Source: CALMEC01 sp963765105
GTDB taxonomy: Bacteria > Actinomycetota > Thermoleophilia > Miltoncostaeales > Miltoncostaeaceae
Direction of reading: 5' to 3'
Length of the DNA: 64,000 nucleotides
Assembly: GCA_963765105.1 (NCBI GenBank)
Contig: CAVXUW010000004.1
Location: 1-64,000 of the forward strand
Part shown: positions 26,787 through 36,851 of the stretch, piece by piece
Layout of the letters: the number at the start of each line of letters is the position of its first letter
How positions within the stretch are numbered: the stretch's first letter is position 1
Notes under the pieces: generated by a model
What the model was told of the DNA's origin: nothing
The model's input: the letters and a program-made list of their open reading frames with translations, nothing else
The model's database searches: none
Translations under genes and position numbers: made by a program

Positions 26787-27379
26787 TGACACCAACGGTC
26801 GTGTTATCGGGAGGATCGGCGGACGGGCAACGGTTCGAGCTGGTCGACACCATCTCGATCGGACGTGAGGGGACGGACATCGTCCTGAACGATGCGCGTG
26901 TGTCACGTCGGCACGCAACCATCACGGCCACCGCGTCAGGCATCTATCTCGAGGACCTCGGGTCCACGAACGGCACGTTCGTCAATGGCGAACGCATCAT
27001 GGGAGAGGTGGCCCTCAACCCAGGTGAGATGATCACCATCGGGGAAACCACCCTTCACGTGGAGCGTCCGATAACCGCGACCATCGTCGGCGCCGCGCCC
27101 CCGTCATCGGGAGGGACGGTGGTGGGCACAAGCCCATCCGCGACGGTTGTTGACGCCCCTTCACCGGCACCGCCCCCCGCTCCTCCCCCGGCGGTTCCCG
27201 CCCCCGCGGTCGCAGCGGCACCTTCCGAGCCCGTGCCGCCACCGACGTTTGACGCGGCCACCCCGCAGCGGTCGGGACTCGGGGGTATTCCGACACGTCG
27301 TTACCTGCCGACAGCTCTGACGATCGGGACGATCGCGGCAACCGCCATCGCCCTCATCGTGTACTTCGCCGTGCGCTAG
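26786..27379 (+). CDS. FHA-domain protein with C-terminal membrane helix
   Basis: N-terminal FHA fold (SIGREGTDIVLND, SRRHATI, LEDLGSTNGTFVNG, residues ~22-75) binds phosphothreonine. A Pro/Ala-rich linker (~115-165) leads to a single C-terminal membrane helix (TALTIGTIAATAIALIVYF), so the protein is tail-anchored with the FHA in the cytoplasm. Coupled to the upstream soluble kinase, it may bring that kinase or its substrate to the membrane (inference). 197 residues; stop overlaps the end of the convergent second FHA gene by 4 bases. Confidence 0.88.
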   Translation: MTPTVVLSGGSADGQRFELVDTISIGREGTDIVLNDARVSRRHATITATASGIYLEDLGSTNGTFVNGERIMGEVALNPGEMITIGETTLHVERPITATIVGAAPPSSGGTVVGTSPSATVVDAPSPAPPPAPPPAVPAPAVAAAPSEPVPPPTFDAATPQRSGLGGIPTRRYLPTALTIGTIAATAIALIVYFAVR

Positions 27380-27894
27380 TTCGTCGCCAGGTACAACAGC
27401 ACCGCGATCACGACGAGAGCGGACACCGCGATTGGCGCGTAGCGCGCCTTGACCTTCGTGCGGGAGTCAAGCAACGGGTCGAGCTCGGGGATGCCCGTGT
27501 CGCCACTGCCAACGGGGTTCACATACGTCGGGGGGCGCTCGGGCGCAGCGAGCCCCTGAGGAATCGGGCGCACGAGCGACGGCTGCGCCACCCCGGCGAC
27601 ACCCTGAATCTGCATGAGGGTCACCCCGATCAACAGCTCGTCACCCACGTTCAACGTGGCAGAACCGTTTACCGGGTTCTGGTTGATGAACGTCCCATTC
27701 GACGAACCGAGGTCATCGACCGTGACCGACGTCGGCCCCGCCGGTGTGAGCCGAACATGCCGCCGCGAGATCCGCTCGTCATGCAACGCGATATCGGCAC
27801 CAGGATCACGGCCGATGACAACGGGACCCATGACGTCGACCACCTGCCCCGACGACGGACCTTCCACGATCTCAAGTCGCACGGAGTTGCTCAC
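27376..27894 (-). CDS. Second FHA-domain protein with C-terminal membrane helix
   Basis: FHA motifs VVIGRDPGADIALHD, SRRHVRLT and DDLGSSNGTFINQ, then a linker and a C-terminal helix (IAVSALVVIAVLLYLA). Same architecture as the neighbouring FHA protein but on the opposite strand and only distantly similar. Start unclear: GTG 27894 fits the domain edge; ATG 27924 or 27954 are possible, but the last leaves almost no space to the divergent kinase gene at 27968. I chose 27894 (172 aa). Confidence 0.8.
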   Translation of the reverse strand: MSNSVRLEIVEGPSSGQVVDVMGPVVIGRDPGADIALHDERISRRHVRLTPAGPTSVTVDDLGSSNGTFINQNPVNGSATLNVGDELLIGVTLMQIQGVAGVAQPSLVRPIPQGLAAPERPPTYVNPVGSGDTGIPELDPLLDSRTKVKARYAPIAVSALVVIAVLLYLATN

Positions 27895-27967
27895 CACCTG
27901 AGAATACCGGGTGAGGCACGCCATCCCGCCACCGATATGTGTCGTAAGAGGCATGTAGCGTCTCGGC

Positions 27968-29503
27968 GTGTCTTCCCTGATGCCAGGTGATGTGTTCGCC
28001 GGTTGCCGAATTGAGGAGGTCGCCGGGCGGGGCGGGATGGGTGTCGTTTACCGGGCGACACAGCTCTCGCTCGATCGGACGGTCGCCCTGAAAGTGATCG
28101 CGCCGCACTATGCGAGCGATCCGGGATTTCGTGATCGTTTCGCCCGCGAGGCACGGCTGGCGGCGTCAATCGATCATCCGGGAGTGGCGGCCGTTCACGA
28201 CTTCGGCGAGGTTGACGGTGTTCCGTATCTGGTCATGGCGTTCATTCCCGGTGACGACCTCGAGAAGATCCTCGCACGCGATGGGCGTATCGAACCGAGC
28301 CGTGCTGCGCGAATCGTCGCGCAAGTGGGGGCGGCGCTCCAGGCCGCACACGATCGTGGACTCGTTCACCGCGATGTGAAGCCCGCAAACATCATGGTCA
28401 CGCCGGTGCGCGGTGACGAGGAACGAGTCTTCCTCACAGATTTTGGCCTGACCCGCCCGCCGGAGCGGACGAACCTCACGGCTGCGGGCCAGTTCATCGG
28501 CACACCCGACTACATGGCTCCGGAACAGCTCCAGGACCTGCCCATCAGTGGGCGCGTGGATGTGTACTCGCTCGGCTGCATGCTCTACGAGATGTTGACC
28601 GGGGAGATCCCATACGCCTCGGATTCAACGATGCGCAAGCTCTGGGCTCATGTAAACGAACCCATCCCCGTTCCCTCAGCCAAGGGCGTCCCGGTGGCAT
28701 TCGACGCCGTTGTGGCACGTGCGCTCGCCAAGGACCCCAACGATCGCTTCGCGACGCCCACCGAGCTTGGTCGCGCCGCGCTTGCGGCAGTGCCGGGGGG
28801 TGTACCGACCGTGGTTGCCGAGGCACCCCCTACCCGTGCCGCAACGGCTACGCCGACGCCGCCCGCAGCAGATCCGGCCGCCCCGAATGCTCCGACCGCG
28901 GTGATCCTTCGCAAGCGCTCGCGAACGTTGGCGATTGCTGGAGGAGCGCTCACCGTGTTCACGGCGGGGGCGGTGGGTGCCGTCTTGCTGACGCGCGATG
29001 ACAACCCAGCCGCGTCACCCACCGTGGGCCCGGCGAATACCGCGCCAACAGCCGAAGGTCCGGTCACCACTGCGTCAATTCCGACGCCACCACCCGTCTC
29101 CACCCCCACAGAACCCTCGCCCACCGCCCCGAGTCGACAGGCCGCAGAGGCCCTCTTGGATCGCTACGAACGGGCGTACTCGAACGAAGACCCCGCAGCG
29201 CTCGGAGACCTGCTCACCCTCGACGTGCGGCGCGTCCAAGAGAGACCCAGCGGTGAAACGAAGGAATGGCTCGGCATGGTTGATGTGCTCGGAGAATACG
29301 AGCGTCAGTTCGCCGAGAACGACAAGTTCGTCTACCGCGTCAAGGTCGATGGCGTTACGCCAACGGGTGGGGCGCTCGACGTCGATGCCCGCTACCAAAT
29401 CGACAATCAGACGGGCGAGACCATCGGCGGTGAAATCGATTTCACGATCGTGACGGACGACGACGAGGCCCGCATCGCCGACATCCGTATTCGCCTGACC
29501 TAG
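27968..29503 (+). CDS. Membrane serine/threonine protein kinase with extracytoplasmic NTF2-like domain
   Basis: Kinase domain residues 1-~275: GRGGMGVVYRA, VALKVI, HRDVKPANIMV, TDFGLTRP, GTPDYMAPEQL. After a Pro/Ala/Thr-rich juxtamembrane part, one membrane helix (LAIAGGALTVFTAGAVGAVLL, ~315-335) and a Pro/Thr linker lead to a ~115-residue external domain (LLDRYERAYSNEDPAALGDLL ... DARYQID) resembling SnoaL/NTF2-type folds, not the usual PASTA repeats. 511 residues. It may sense a ligand outside and phosphorylate partners such as the two FHA proteins beside it (inference). Convergent with rsmB. Confidence 0.9.
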   Translation: MSSLMPGDVFAGCRIEEVAGRGGMGVVYRATQLSLDRTVALKVIAPHYASDPGFRDRFAREARLAASIDHPGVAAVHDFGEVDGVPYLVMAFIPGDDLEKILARDGRIEPSRAARIVAQVGAALQAAHDRGLVHRDVKPANIMVTPVRGDEERVFLTDFGLTRPPERTNLTAAGQFIGTPDYMAPEQLQDLPISGRVDVYSLGCMLYEMLTGEIPYASDSTMRKLWAHVNEPIPVPSAKGVPVAFDAVVARALAKDPNDRFATPTELGRAALAAVPGGVPTVVAEAPPTRAATATPTPPAADPAAPNAPTAVILRKRSRTLAIAGGALTVFTAGAVGAVLLTRDDNPAASPTVGPANTAPTAEGPVTTASIPTPPPVSTPTEPSPTAPSRQAAEALLDRYERAYSNEDPAALGDLLTLDVRRVQERPSGETKEWLGMVDVLGEYERQFAENDKFVYRVKVDGVTPTGGALDVDARYQIDNQTGETIGGEIDFTIVTDDDEARIADIRIRLT

Positions 29504-30822
29504 CTCACGCGCAGACGGGCGACGAAGAACCCATCGGTGTTGTCTCGGCCGGGAAGGGTGCGGATGGCACCGGGGAGGTCCGGGTGGGCCAGGTGAACGA
29601 AACGTGGGTCGGCCGGGTCGAGTGCGAGGTCGGCCTCCCGCACCACGTCCTCGTTTTCCGCCCGAAGGAGGGTGCAGGTGGAGTAGACCACCCGGCCGCC
29701 AGGCCGCACCAAGCTGATGGCACGAGCCAGCAGAGCCCGCTGGAGGTCGGCCAGCACGGCGACATCGCTCTCATTTCGGCGCCAGCGGGCATCAGGACGC
29801 GCGGAGAGGACCCCGAGGCCCGTGCAGGGGGGATCGACCAGGGCGGCGTCGAACGAGCCTTCCAGGGCGACACCGCGAGCGTCGCCTTCCACCACGGTGA
29901 TCCGGGCGCCCATGCGTTCGGCGAGTGACCGGAGGGTCTGGGAACGTGCGGGGCGGGGTTCGACCGCCACGATCTCGGCATCGCCACCGGCGAGGGCGGC
30001 GAGGTAGGTGGTCTTCGCCCCGGGGGCGGCGCACAGATCGACGATGCGCTCACCGGGTTGCGGGGCCAGAATGAGCGGGGGGAGCATCGATGCTCGGCTC
30101 TGCCCCATCCCCCGCCCCTGTGACCAGATCGGCGAGCGTTCCAGGGCGAACGGGGCGTCGAGGATGTAGGCGTCCACCAGGAGTTCATCACGACGGGCCC
30201 CCGGGGGAAGCAACGCCTCAAACTCCTCGCGTGAGCCCTTGAGGGCGTTCCACCGCACTACCGACTCGGAGGGTTCGTTGGCGGCGCGCAGCGTGTCACG
30301 GGCGGCATCCGGACCGATGTCCTCGAACAGTCGCCGTGCGATCCAATCGGGAACACTCTCGGCGACGGCCGCGTCCTCGGCGGTGGCGGCACCCAGGGCA
30401 GCGCGGCGCGTGTCCACGGAGGCGGCCAGCCGTCGGAGTACGGCATTCACTAAACCCGCGCGAGCCTTCTGGCGACGTGCGTCACCCGGGATCTCCCGAG
30501 CCAAGCGCACGGCCTGGTCAACCGCGGCCGAGGCCGGCACACCGTCGCTGTAGACCAGTTCGTACGCGCCGATGCGCAGCACGTCACGCACTTCGGGTTC
30601 CACGGCTGCCGGGTTGGTGACGTCGGGATCGACAAACCAGTCGAGCGTGCGTCGTCGTTGAACGGCGCCGAACACGAGGCGATGGGCCTTGGCGCGATCG
30701 CCGGGAGGCAGTTCGGCGCGTTGCGCCTCGCCGATCAGCGCGCGGTCAGCGTACGCGCCCTCGCTCACCCGCCGCAGCACCCGGTACGCCACCCGGCGCT
30801 CCGGTGTGGCCGGTGCGCTCAC
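29500..30822 (-). CDS. rsmB: 16S rRNA (cytosine(967)-C(5))-methyltransferase RsmB
   Basis: Methylates C967 of 16S rRNA. N-terminal NusB-like domain (residues ~8-135), then a SAM methylase: VDLCAAPGAKTTYLAALA, ALVDPPCTGLGVL with the PPC cysteine and YSTCTLLRAENE with the catalytic TC cysteine. GTG 30822 (440 aa) overlaps the fmt stop by 4 bases and fits the family start; the ORF is open further but outside family similarity. Last gene of the metK-priA-def-fmt unit. Confidence 0.95.
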   Translation of the reverse strand: MSAPATPERRVAYRVLRRVSEGAYADRALIGEAQRAELPPGDRAKAHRLVFGAVQRRRTLDWFVDPDVTNPAAVEPEVRDVLRIGAYELVYSDGVPASAAVDQAVRLAREIPGDARRQKARAGLVNAVLRRLAASVDTRRAALGAATAEDAAVAESVPDWIARRLFEDIGPDAARDTLRAANEPSESVVRWNALKGSREEFEALLPPGARRDELLVDAYILDAPFALERSPIWSQGRGMGQSRASMLPPLILAPQPGERIVDLCAAPGAKTTYLAALAGGDAEIVAVEPRPARSQTLRSLAERMGARITVVEGDARGVALEGSFDAALVDPPCTGLGVLSARPDARWRRNESDVAVLADLQRALLARAISLVRPGGRVVYSTCTLLRAENEDVVREADLALDPADPRFVHLAHPDLPGAIRTLPGRDNTDGFFVARLRVS

Positions 30823-31742
30823 GCGGCGGGAGCGTCGAGGGCAAAGCCCCCGCGCCAGCCGCGCAGGAACGCATCGACGAGCATGCGGCTGCGGTTCGGT
30901 GGTTGCAGCTGCTCGATCGTGATCGCCCCGGACCCACATGCGGCAACGAGGCGGCCATCGATCGTCTGAAGCGCACCTCGTGGGGGCGGCGGCGTGTCGG
31001 TGGTACGCACATCCCAGATCTTGAAGCGTTGCCCGTCCACCACAAGTGACGCGCCGATGTGCGGAGCGAGCGCCCGAACGCGGTTCGCCACGACCTGCGC
31101 CGGTTGGGTGAGGTCAAGGGCGATGTCCGCATCCGTGATCTTTGGCGCAAGAGACACGCCATCTGTGGGCTGAGGTTCCCGCGTCATGGTCCCGCCGGCG
31201 AGGTCGGTCAGGGCATCAACGAGCAATTGCCCACCGTGGATGGCGAGGCGGTCGAGGAGGGACCCGGCGTTTTCGTGCAGCCCCACGTCGATACGGCCGA
31301 CGGAGACGATGGGTCCGGTATCGAGGCCGGCATCCATTTGCATGATCGTGACACCGGTCTCGTCACATCCATCCATCAGCGCGCGCTCGACGGGAGCGGC
31401 GCCACGATAGGCGGGAAGTATCGAGAAGTGAACGTTGAGACACGTCCAGTCGTTCAGGACCCGCTCGCGAAGAAGTTGACCGAAACCGACGACGCAAAGC
31501 GCATCGAGCGATTCGGACGCCAGGGTGTCGAGCAGCTCGGGCTCATTGATGGATGCCGGGCGGTGGAGCGTGAGCCCGCGTTGGATGGCGTCGGCGCTGA
31601 CGGGCGTGGGGATGGTCTTCCCTCCGCGACCACGGGGTTTGTCGGGCTGCGAAATGACGCAGGCAACGTCGATTCCCGCATCGATCAACGATCGGAGCAC
31701 GGTAACGGCCGCAGGAGGACTTCCTGCGAAAGCAACCTTCAC
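30819..31742 (-). CDS. fmt: Methionyl-tRNA formyltransferase
   Basis: Formylates initiator Met-tRNA. Motifs: FAGSPPAAVTVLRSL at the start, the folate site NVHFSILPAYRGAAPVERAL, and TGVTIMQMDAGLDTGP. 307 residues is standard. Overlaps def by 4 bases, the classical def-fmt pair that adds and later removes the formyl group. Confidence 0.97.
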   Translation of the reverse strand: MKVAFAGSPPAAVTVLRSLIDAGIDVACVISQPDKPRGRGGKTIPTPVSADAIQRGLTLHRPASINEPELLDTLASESLDALCVVGFGQLLRERVLNDWTCLNVHFSILPAYRGAAPVERALMDGCDETGVTIMQMDAGLDTGPIVSVGRIDVGLHENAGSLLDRLAIHGGQLLVDALTDLAGGTMTREPQPTDGVSLAPKITDADIALDLTQPAQVVANRVRALAPHIGASLVVDGQRFKIWDVRTTDTPPPPRGALQTIDGRLVAACGSGAITIEQLQPPNRSRMLVDAFLRGWRGGFALDAPAA

Positions 31743-32284
31743 AGGCCCTCGTCGCGCAGCCGGCGAAGCGCCTCCTTGCGCTCCTCGGGCGACGTGCGAT
31801 CGAGGATGAGCACGCCGTTCAAATGATCGACCTCGTGTTGGATGACGCGTGCCGGGAAGCCCTCGCAGCTGAACTCACGTGGCTCGCCCGCGACGTTTTG
31901 CGCCAGGACGGTGATGCTGACCGACCGGGGGACCTCAACAAGGACCTCGCCAATGGAAAGACACCCTTCGGGGCCCAGCTCGGTCTCCTCCGACATCGCC
32001 GTGATGCGCGGGTTGATCAGCCCTTCCGGCGGGTCGTCAACGGACGGTTGGATGACGATGACCTGGCGCAAACGTCCGATCTGCGGTGCCGCAAGACCGA
32101 CACCGTGAGCGTCGCTCATGAGGTCCATCATCATCCCGACCTCGTCACGGAGCGCATCGTCGAACACCTCGACGGGCGCGGAGGGGGTGCGCAATACCGG
32201 ATCGCCAAACTGGCGCACTTGTTGCAACGCCAGTTGTCGGCGCTCCTCGCGCTCCGGATCGTCGAATTCCCGGCCCTCAGCCAC
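31739..32284 (-). CDS. def: Peptide deformylase
   Basis: Metalloenzyme that removes the N-formyl group from new proteins. All three motifs: GVGLAAPQIG, EGCLSIGE and the metal site QHEVDHLNGVL. 181 residues. Coupled to fmt by 4 bases, six bases after the upstream gene of unknown function. Confidence 0.97.
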   Translation of the reverse strand: MAEGREFDDPEREERRQLALQQVRQFGDPVLRTPSAPVEVFDDALRDEVGMMMDLMSDAHGVGLAAPQIGRLRQVIVIQPSVDDPPEGLINPRITAMSEETELGPEGCLSIGEVLVEVPRSVSITVLAQNVAGEPREFSCEGFPARVIQHEVDHLNGVLILDRTSPEERKEALRRLRDEGL

Positions 32285-32290
32285 GGCTGC

Positions 32291-33160
32291 CTACCGGGCC
32301 ACGGGGAGCAGTCGTTTCGCCGCCGCGAGTGCGGCGGAACGGCCGGCGATCCAATCGGCGGGTTCGCGCACGGACAGCGTCGACCAGGCCCCATCGGCGA
32401 CGAAGCCGGCACCCACTGCGCTGTCGGCGATGCGCACGGCGAGCTCGCCGGAGTTGAGGACGATCTCGGCCAGAGGCTCGCCCGTGCGAGGAAACGCGAT
32501 GCGCGTGTTGGCGGCACCGCCGACCCCGCTTGCCATCAGCGGCGCAATCGACAGGTCGTTCAGGTCGAAGAAGATCGATGCCAGCGACGGGCGGAGGCTC
32601 TGCGGCAGCGTCGGCATGAGCTCCTCCAGTCGGTAGAGCTCGGCGACGCGTGGGGTAAGGAAGTACTCCGCCTCGCGCAGAAGGGCGAGGTCAACGCCGT
32701 GGGCGGACCCGCGCTCGGGGCGCTCTTGAACCCAGTCACGTACCCGCAACCAGCTCTTATGACGTACGTCCAGTCCACCGCCGGCCGCCGCAACGACCGC
32801 GGCAGGGGGCTTGCGGTCGGGGGTGATCACCACGCCGATAACGCGGTCGGCCTGGTCGGCTAACGCCGCGTGGGCGCGAGTGATTCCCGCCTGGGCATCG
32901 GCATCGAAGCCCAGTGTCGATTGCACGGCCACCGCCCAACGCTTGTCGCGGTCACGTACCAGGATGTCCACGCCGGCACCGCCCAGGGGGTGCGCCTCCC
33001 GCGTTTGCGCGTCGTCCACGCCGGGAAGATCCTCGCCGGTCAGCTCGGAGATCAGGGCGGGGCGGGTATCGGGGCTTGTGAGCCCAACCAAGCAGGCAAG
33101 GACGTGAATCCACCGCTCGCGTTGATCGGAAGGCGCCTCGAATAGTCGTGGGACCGGCAT
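32291..33160 (-). CDS. Protein of unknown function between priA and def
   Basis: 289 residues, no signal peptide or membrane segment. The middle (PLGGAGVDILVRDRDKRWAV, AVQSTLGFDADAQ, then RVIGVVITPD) has the alternating strand pattern and an internal D-I ... Q pattern faintly like a restriction-like nuclease core, but the usual E-x-K is absent; I would not assign it. C-terminal half has GFVADGAWSTLSV. Its tight place (6 bases before def, 77 after priA) suggests co-expression with translation genes. Confidence 0.65.
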   Translation of the reverse strand: MPVPRLFEAPSDQRERWIHVLACLVGLTSPDTRPALISELTGEDLPGVDDAQTREAHPLGGAGVDILVRDRDKRWAVAVQSTLGFDADAQAGITRAHAALADQADRVIGVVITPDRKPPAAVVAAAGGGLDVRHKSWLRVRDWVQERPERGSAHGVDLALLREAEYFLTPRVAELYRLEELMPTLPQSLRPSLASIFFDLNDLSIAPLMASGVGGAANTRIAFPRTGEPLAEIVLNSGELAVRIADSAVGAGFVADGAWSTLSVREPADWIAGRSAALAAAKRLLPVAR

Positions 33161-33237
33161 AGGGGTACGAACTCCTCAGGAAGATATCGGGGAATAATTG
33201 GTCTCCCCGCATCGTACCGTTGTTGAGGGTCCGCGGA

Positions 33238-35502
33238 CTACGTTCCTTGCGGATCCACGTCCACCATCACACGGATGCCCCCACGCCGAAAGCGATCGGC
33301 ATGGGCATCGACGAGCGCGCGCACCGATGCGGTCGCCAACGACGAGCGATCGGCACGCACCAGCACTGCCCGCCGGGCACGAGCGCGCAGTCGATGGAGA
33401 CGTGCCGGACCGTAGATGGTGAGCCGGGCATCCATCTCCCGGAGCTCGTCGGCCACGACGGCCGCCGCGGTGTCCAACGCTGTGGTGTTCTCACCGTCGA
33501 GGACGACCCGCACGAGGCTGCCAAACGGTGGGAACCCCTGCTCGCGGCGGCGCTCCAGTTCACCCGTGAGGAACGTCTCGACGTCATGGCGGGCGCCCAA
33601 ATGAATTGCCCGGCTCGCCGGCTCCCAAGCCTGCACGTAGACAGTGGCGGGCTCACCGCGCCGACCGGCACGACCGGCCAGCTGCACGATTAGCGAGAGA
33701 GCCCGCTCCTCGGCACGGAAATCGGGTTGCTGGAGGGGGCCGTCGGCGTCAAGGATTCCGGCGACCGTGACCGCCGGCAGATCGTGCCCTTTCGCGACCA
33801 TCTGCGTGCCCAGAAGCACGGCGGCCCCGGGCCGCGCAAACCGATCGAGTCGACGCACCAACTCACCGCGGGTGCGGGTGACGTCGGCGTCCAGGCGAAT
33901 GAGCGGTACGTCCGGAATGATCTGCGCAAGCGCTTCCTCCAGACCTTGCGTACCCGTTCCTTGGCGTCCCACCTCGGCGGCCCCGCAGGCCGGGCAGAGG
34001 TGCGGAAGCGGCTCGTCACGGCCGCAGTGGTGGCACACCAGCTGCTCGGGGCGGTTATGGATGACGAGGGGCACGTCGCAGTCCGGGCATCGCCCGATCC
34101 AGCCGCACGCGCGGCAGAGTGCCAATCGCGCGAGACCGCGGCGGTTGAGCAGGATGATGGCCTTCTCCCCGCGCTCCACCGCGCCCAACAGACCCTGAGC
34201 CAGTGGTCGTGACACCGGCCCGGGTGACTGCATGCGCATGTCAACCACCTCGACCGTGGGCAACATCGCCCCATCAGCACGGTGGGTAAGCGACACTCGA
34301 GGAAGGGCCTTCCACGACTCGGGCCGGGGAGTTGCGCTGCCGTAGACAACCAGCGCGCCTTGGAGCTGAGCCCGACGGTACGCGACGTGTCGGGCGTCGT
34401 ACCGGGGTGAGGAGTCCTGTTTGTACGAACTCTCATGTTCCTCGTCAACGATGATGAGGCCCAGGTTCGGGATGGGGGCGAACACGGCACTGCGAGCCCC
34501 GAGCACGACGTCAGCGACGCCGTTTCGCACGCGCGTGTCTTCACGCATTCGCTCCGCCGGCGTCAGGGCGGAGTGCCAGACGGCGATGTTCTCTCCCAAT
34601 CGTGTGCGCAGACGGCCCAAAAGTTGTGGGGTAAGGGCGATCTCGGGAACCAGGACCAACGTCCCCCGACCGGCGGCGCGTGCCCGATCAATGGCCTGTA
34701 GGTACACCTCCGTCTTGCCCGAGCCGGTGATGCCATGCAGGAGCATCGCGGGGGTGCCGTCGGCCAGAGCGGTGGCGATACGGGCGACTGCCACACCCTG
34801 CTCGTCGGTGAGCGTCGGCGGTAGTGCCGACGGAGCCTCCGCGGTGGACGCTCCCGATGTGGCCGCACTGAGCGGTTCATCCTCGCGAAGGCCGATGACG
34901 CCGGCCTCGGCCATGCGACGCAGGGTGGGCAGGGTCGTCGCGGCCCGCCGGCACAGCTCGGCGGCGGAGAGTTCACCCCCGGCGCCCGCCAGCACCTGCG
35001 CGATGGCGCGCTGGCGCGGCGTGCCGTTGTCGATGACCGGATCGTGAGCCACCAGAAGCCGGCGCAGCGTTGGTGGTGGACGAAGACGCCACCCGCCGTC
35101 AGCCGAGCGCTGCAGCGTGCCCTCCGCGCCAGGAGGGAGCACAAGCTTCAGGCACACCGAGTGGGGAGCCGCGAAGTAGCGCGACACCCACCCCGCCAGC
35201 TCCATGAGCTGCGGAGTGACGGCCGGCACGCCGTCGACGACGGCGTGAAGCGGCGCGAGCGTTCCGCTCCACGTGGGCGGCTCGCAGCCCGTGACGATCC
35301 CCAACACCGTGCGGCGGTTGAGGGGGCAAGCCACCAGCGTGCCGACTTCGACACGGCCGGCAAGCTCCGCGGGGATGGCGTAGTCGAGGGGTGCATCAAG
35401 GGCCCGCGTGTCGACCAGGAGGGCGACTTGGGCAGCGGGGGGTGCGTCCCGGGGTGGGCCCGGGTCCGCGTTACTCGACGTCGGAACGGCGACGCACCAC
35501 AA
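33238..35502 (-). CDS. priA: Primosomal protein N' (replication restart helicase PriA)
   Basis: Restarts replication at broken forks. Walker A LLHGITGSGKTEVYL, box II VDEEHESSYKQ, and the paired zinc-binding clusters CRACGWIGRCPDCDVPL and CHHCGRDEPLPHLCPACG. 754 residues from TTG 35502; nothing better is in frame, and family similarity begins about 25 residues in. The start overlaps the 3' end of the small membrane peptide gene in another frame. Actinobacterial PriA sometimes lacks helicase motifs; here they look intact. Confidence 0.94.
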   Translation of the reverse strand: MWCVAVPTSSNADPGPPRDAPPAAQVALLVDTRALDAPLDYAIPAELAGRVEVGTLVACPLNRRTVLGIVTGCEPPTWSGTLAPLHAVVDGVPAVTPQLMELAGWVSRYFAAPHSVCLKLVLPPGAEGTLQRSADGGWRLRPPPTLRRLLVAHDPVIDNGTPRQRAIAQVLAGAGGELSAAELCRRAATTLPTLRRMAEAGVIGLREDEPLSAATSGASTAEAPSALPPTLTDEQGVAVARIATALADGTPAMLLHGITGSGKTEVYLQAIDRARAAGRGTLVLVPEIALTPQLLGRLRTRLGENIAVWHSALTPAERMREDTRVRNGVADVVLGARSAVFAPIPNLGLIIVDEEHESSYKQDSSPRYDARHVAYRRAQLQGALVVYGSATPRPESWKALPRVSLTHRADGAMLPTVEVVDMRMQSPGPVSRPLAQGLLGAVERGEKAIILLNRRGLARLALCRACGWIGRCPDCDVPLVIHNRPEQLVCHHCGRDEPLPHLCPACGAAEVGRQGTGTQGLEEALAQIIPDVPLIRLDADVTRTRGELVRRLDRFARPGAAVLLGTQMVAKGHDLPAVTVAGILDADGPLQQPDFRAEERALSLIVQLAGRAGRRGEPATVYVQAWEPASRAIHLGARHDVETFLTGELERRREQGFPPFGSLVRVVLDGENTTALDTAAAVVADELREMDARLTIYGPARLHRLRARARRAVLVRADRSSLATASVRALVDAHADRFRRGGIRVMVDVDPQGT

Positions 35503-35557
35503 GGGCGGCGCCGAGGATGAAGCCGAACAGCAATGCGACGACGAAAGACCGTCTCAT
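35471..35557 (-). CDS. Small 28-residue membrane peptide
   Basis: Read directly from the bases: ATG 35557 to TAA 35471 encodes MRRSFVVALLFGFILGAA then LVVRRRSDVE. It has a positive start, one hydrophobic segment (residues 5-21) and a cluster of three arginines, the layout of a single-pass micropeptide with an internal basic tail. AGGAGAG lies 5-6 bases upstream of ATG, a strong ribosome site. It sits between metK and priA, its last ~30 bases overlapping the priA start, so it could couple priA translation. No known family recognised. Confidence 0.6.
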   Translation of the reverse strand: MRRSFVVALLFGFILGAALVVRRRSDVE

Positions 35558-35566
35558 GACACTCTC

Positions 35567-36745
<1,179 letters not shown>

Positions 36746-36851
36746 GGGCTCGATGCCCGCCTTTCGTCAATGAAAACGGTCGCGAGCATAACAACGACGG
36801 CGGGCGCCGCCGGAATCCGCGGGTGCAGGTTCCGACGACGCCCGACCGCGA

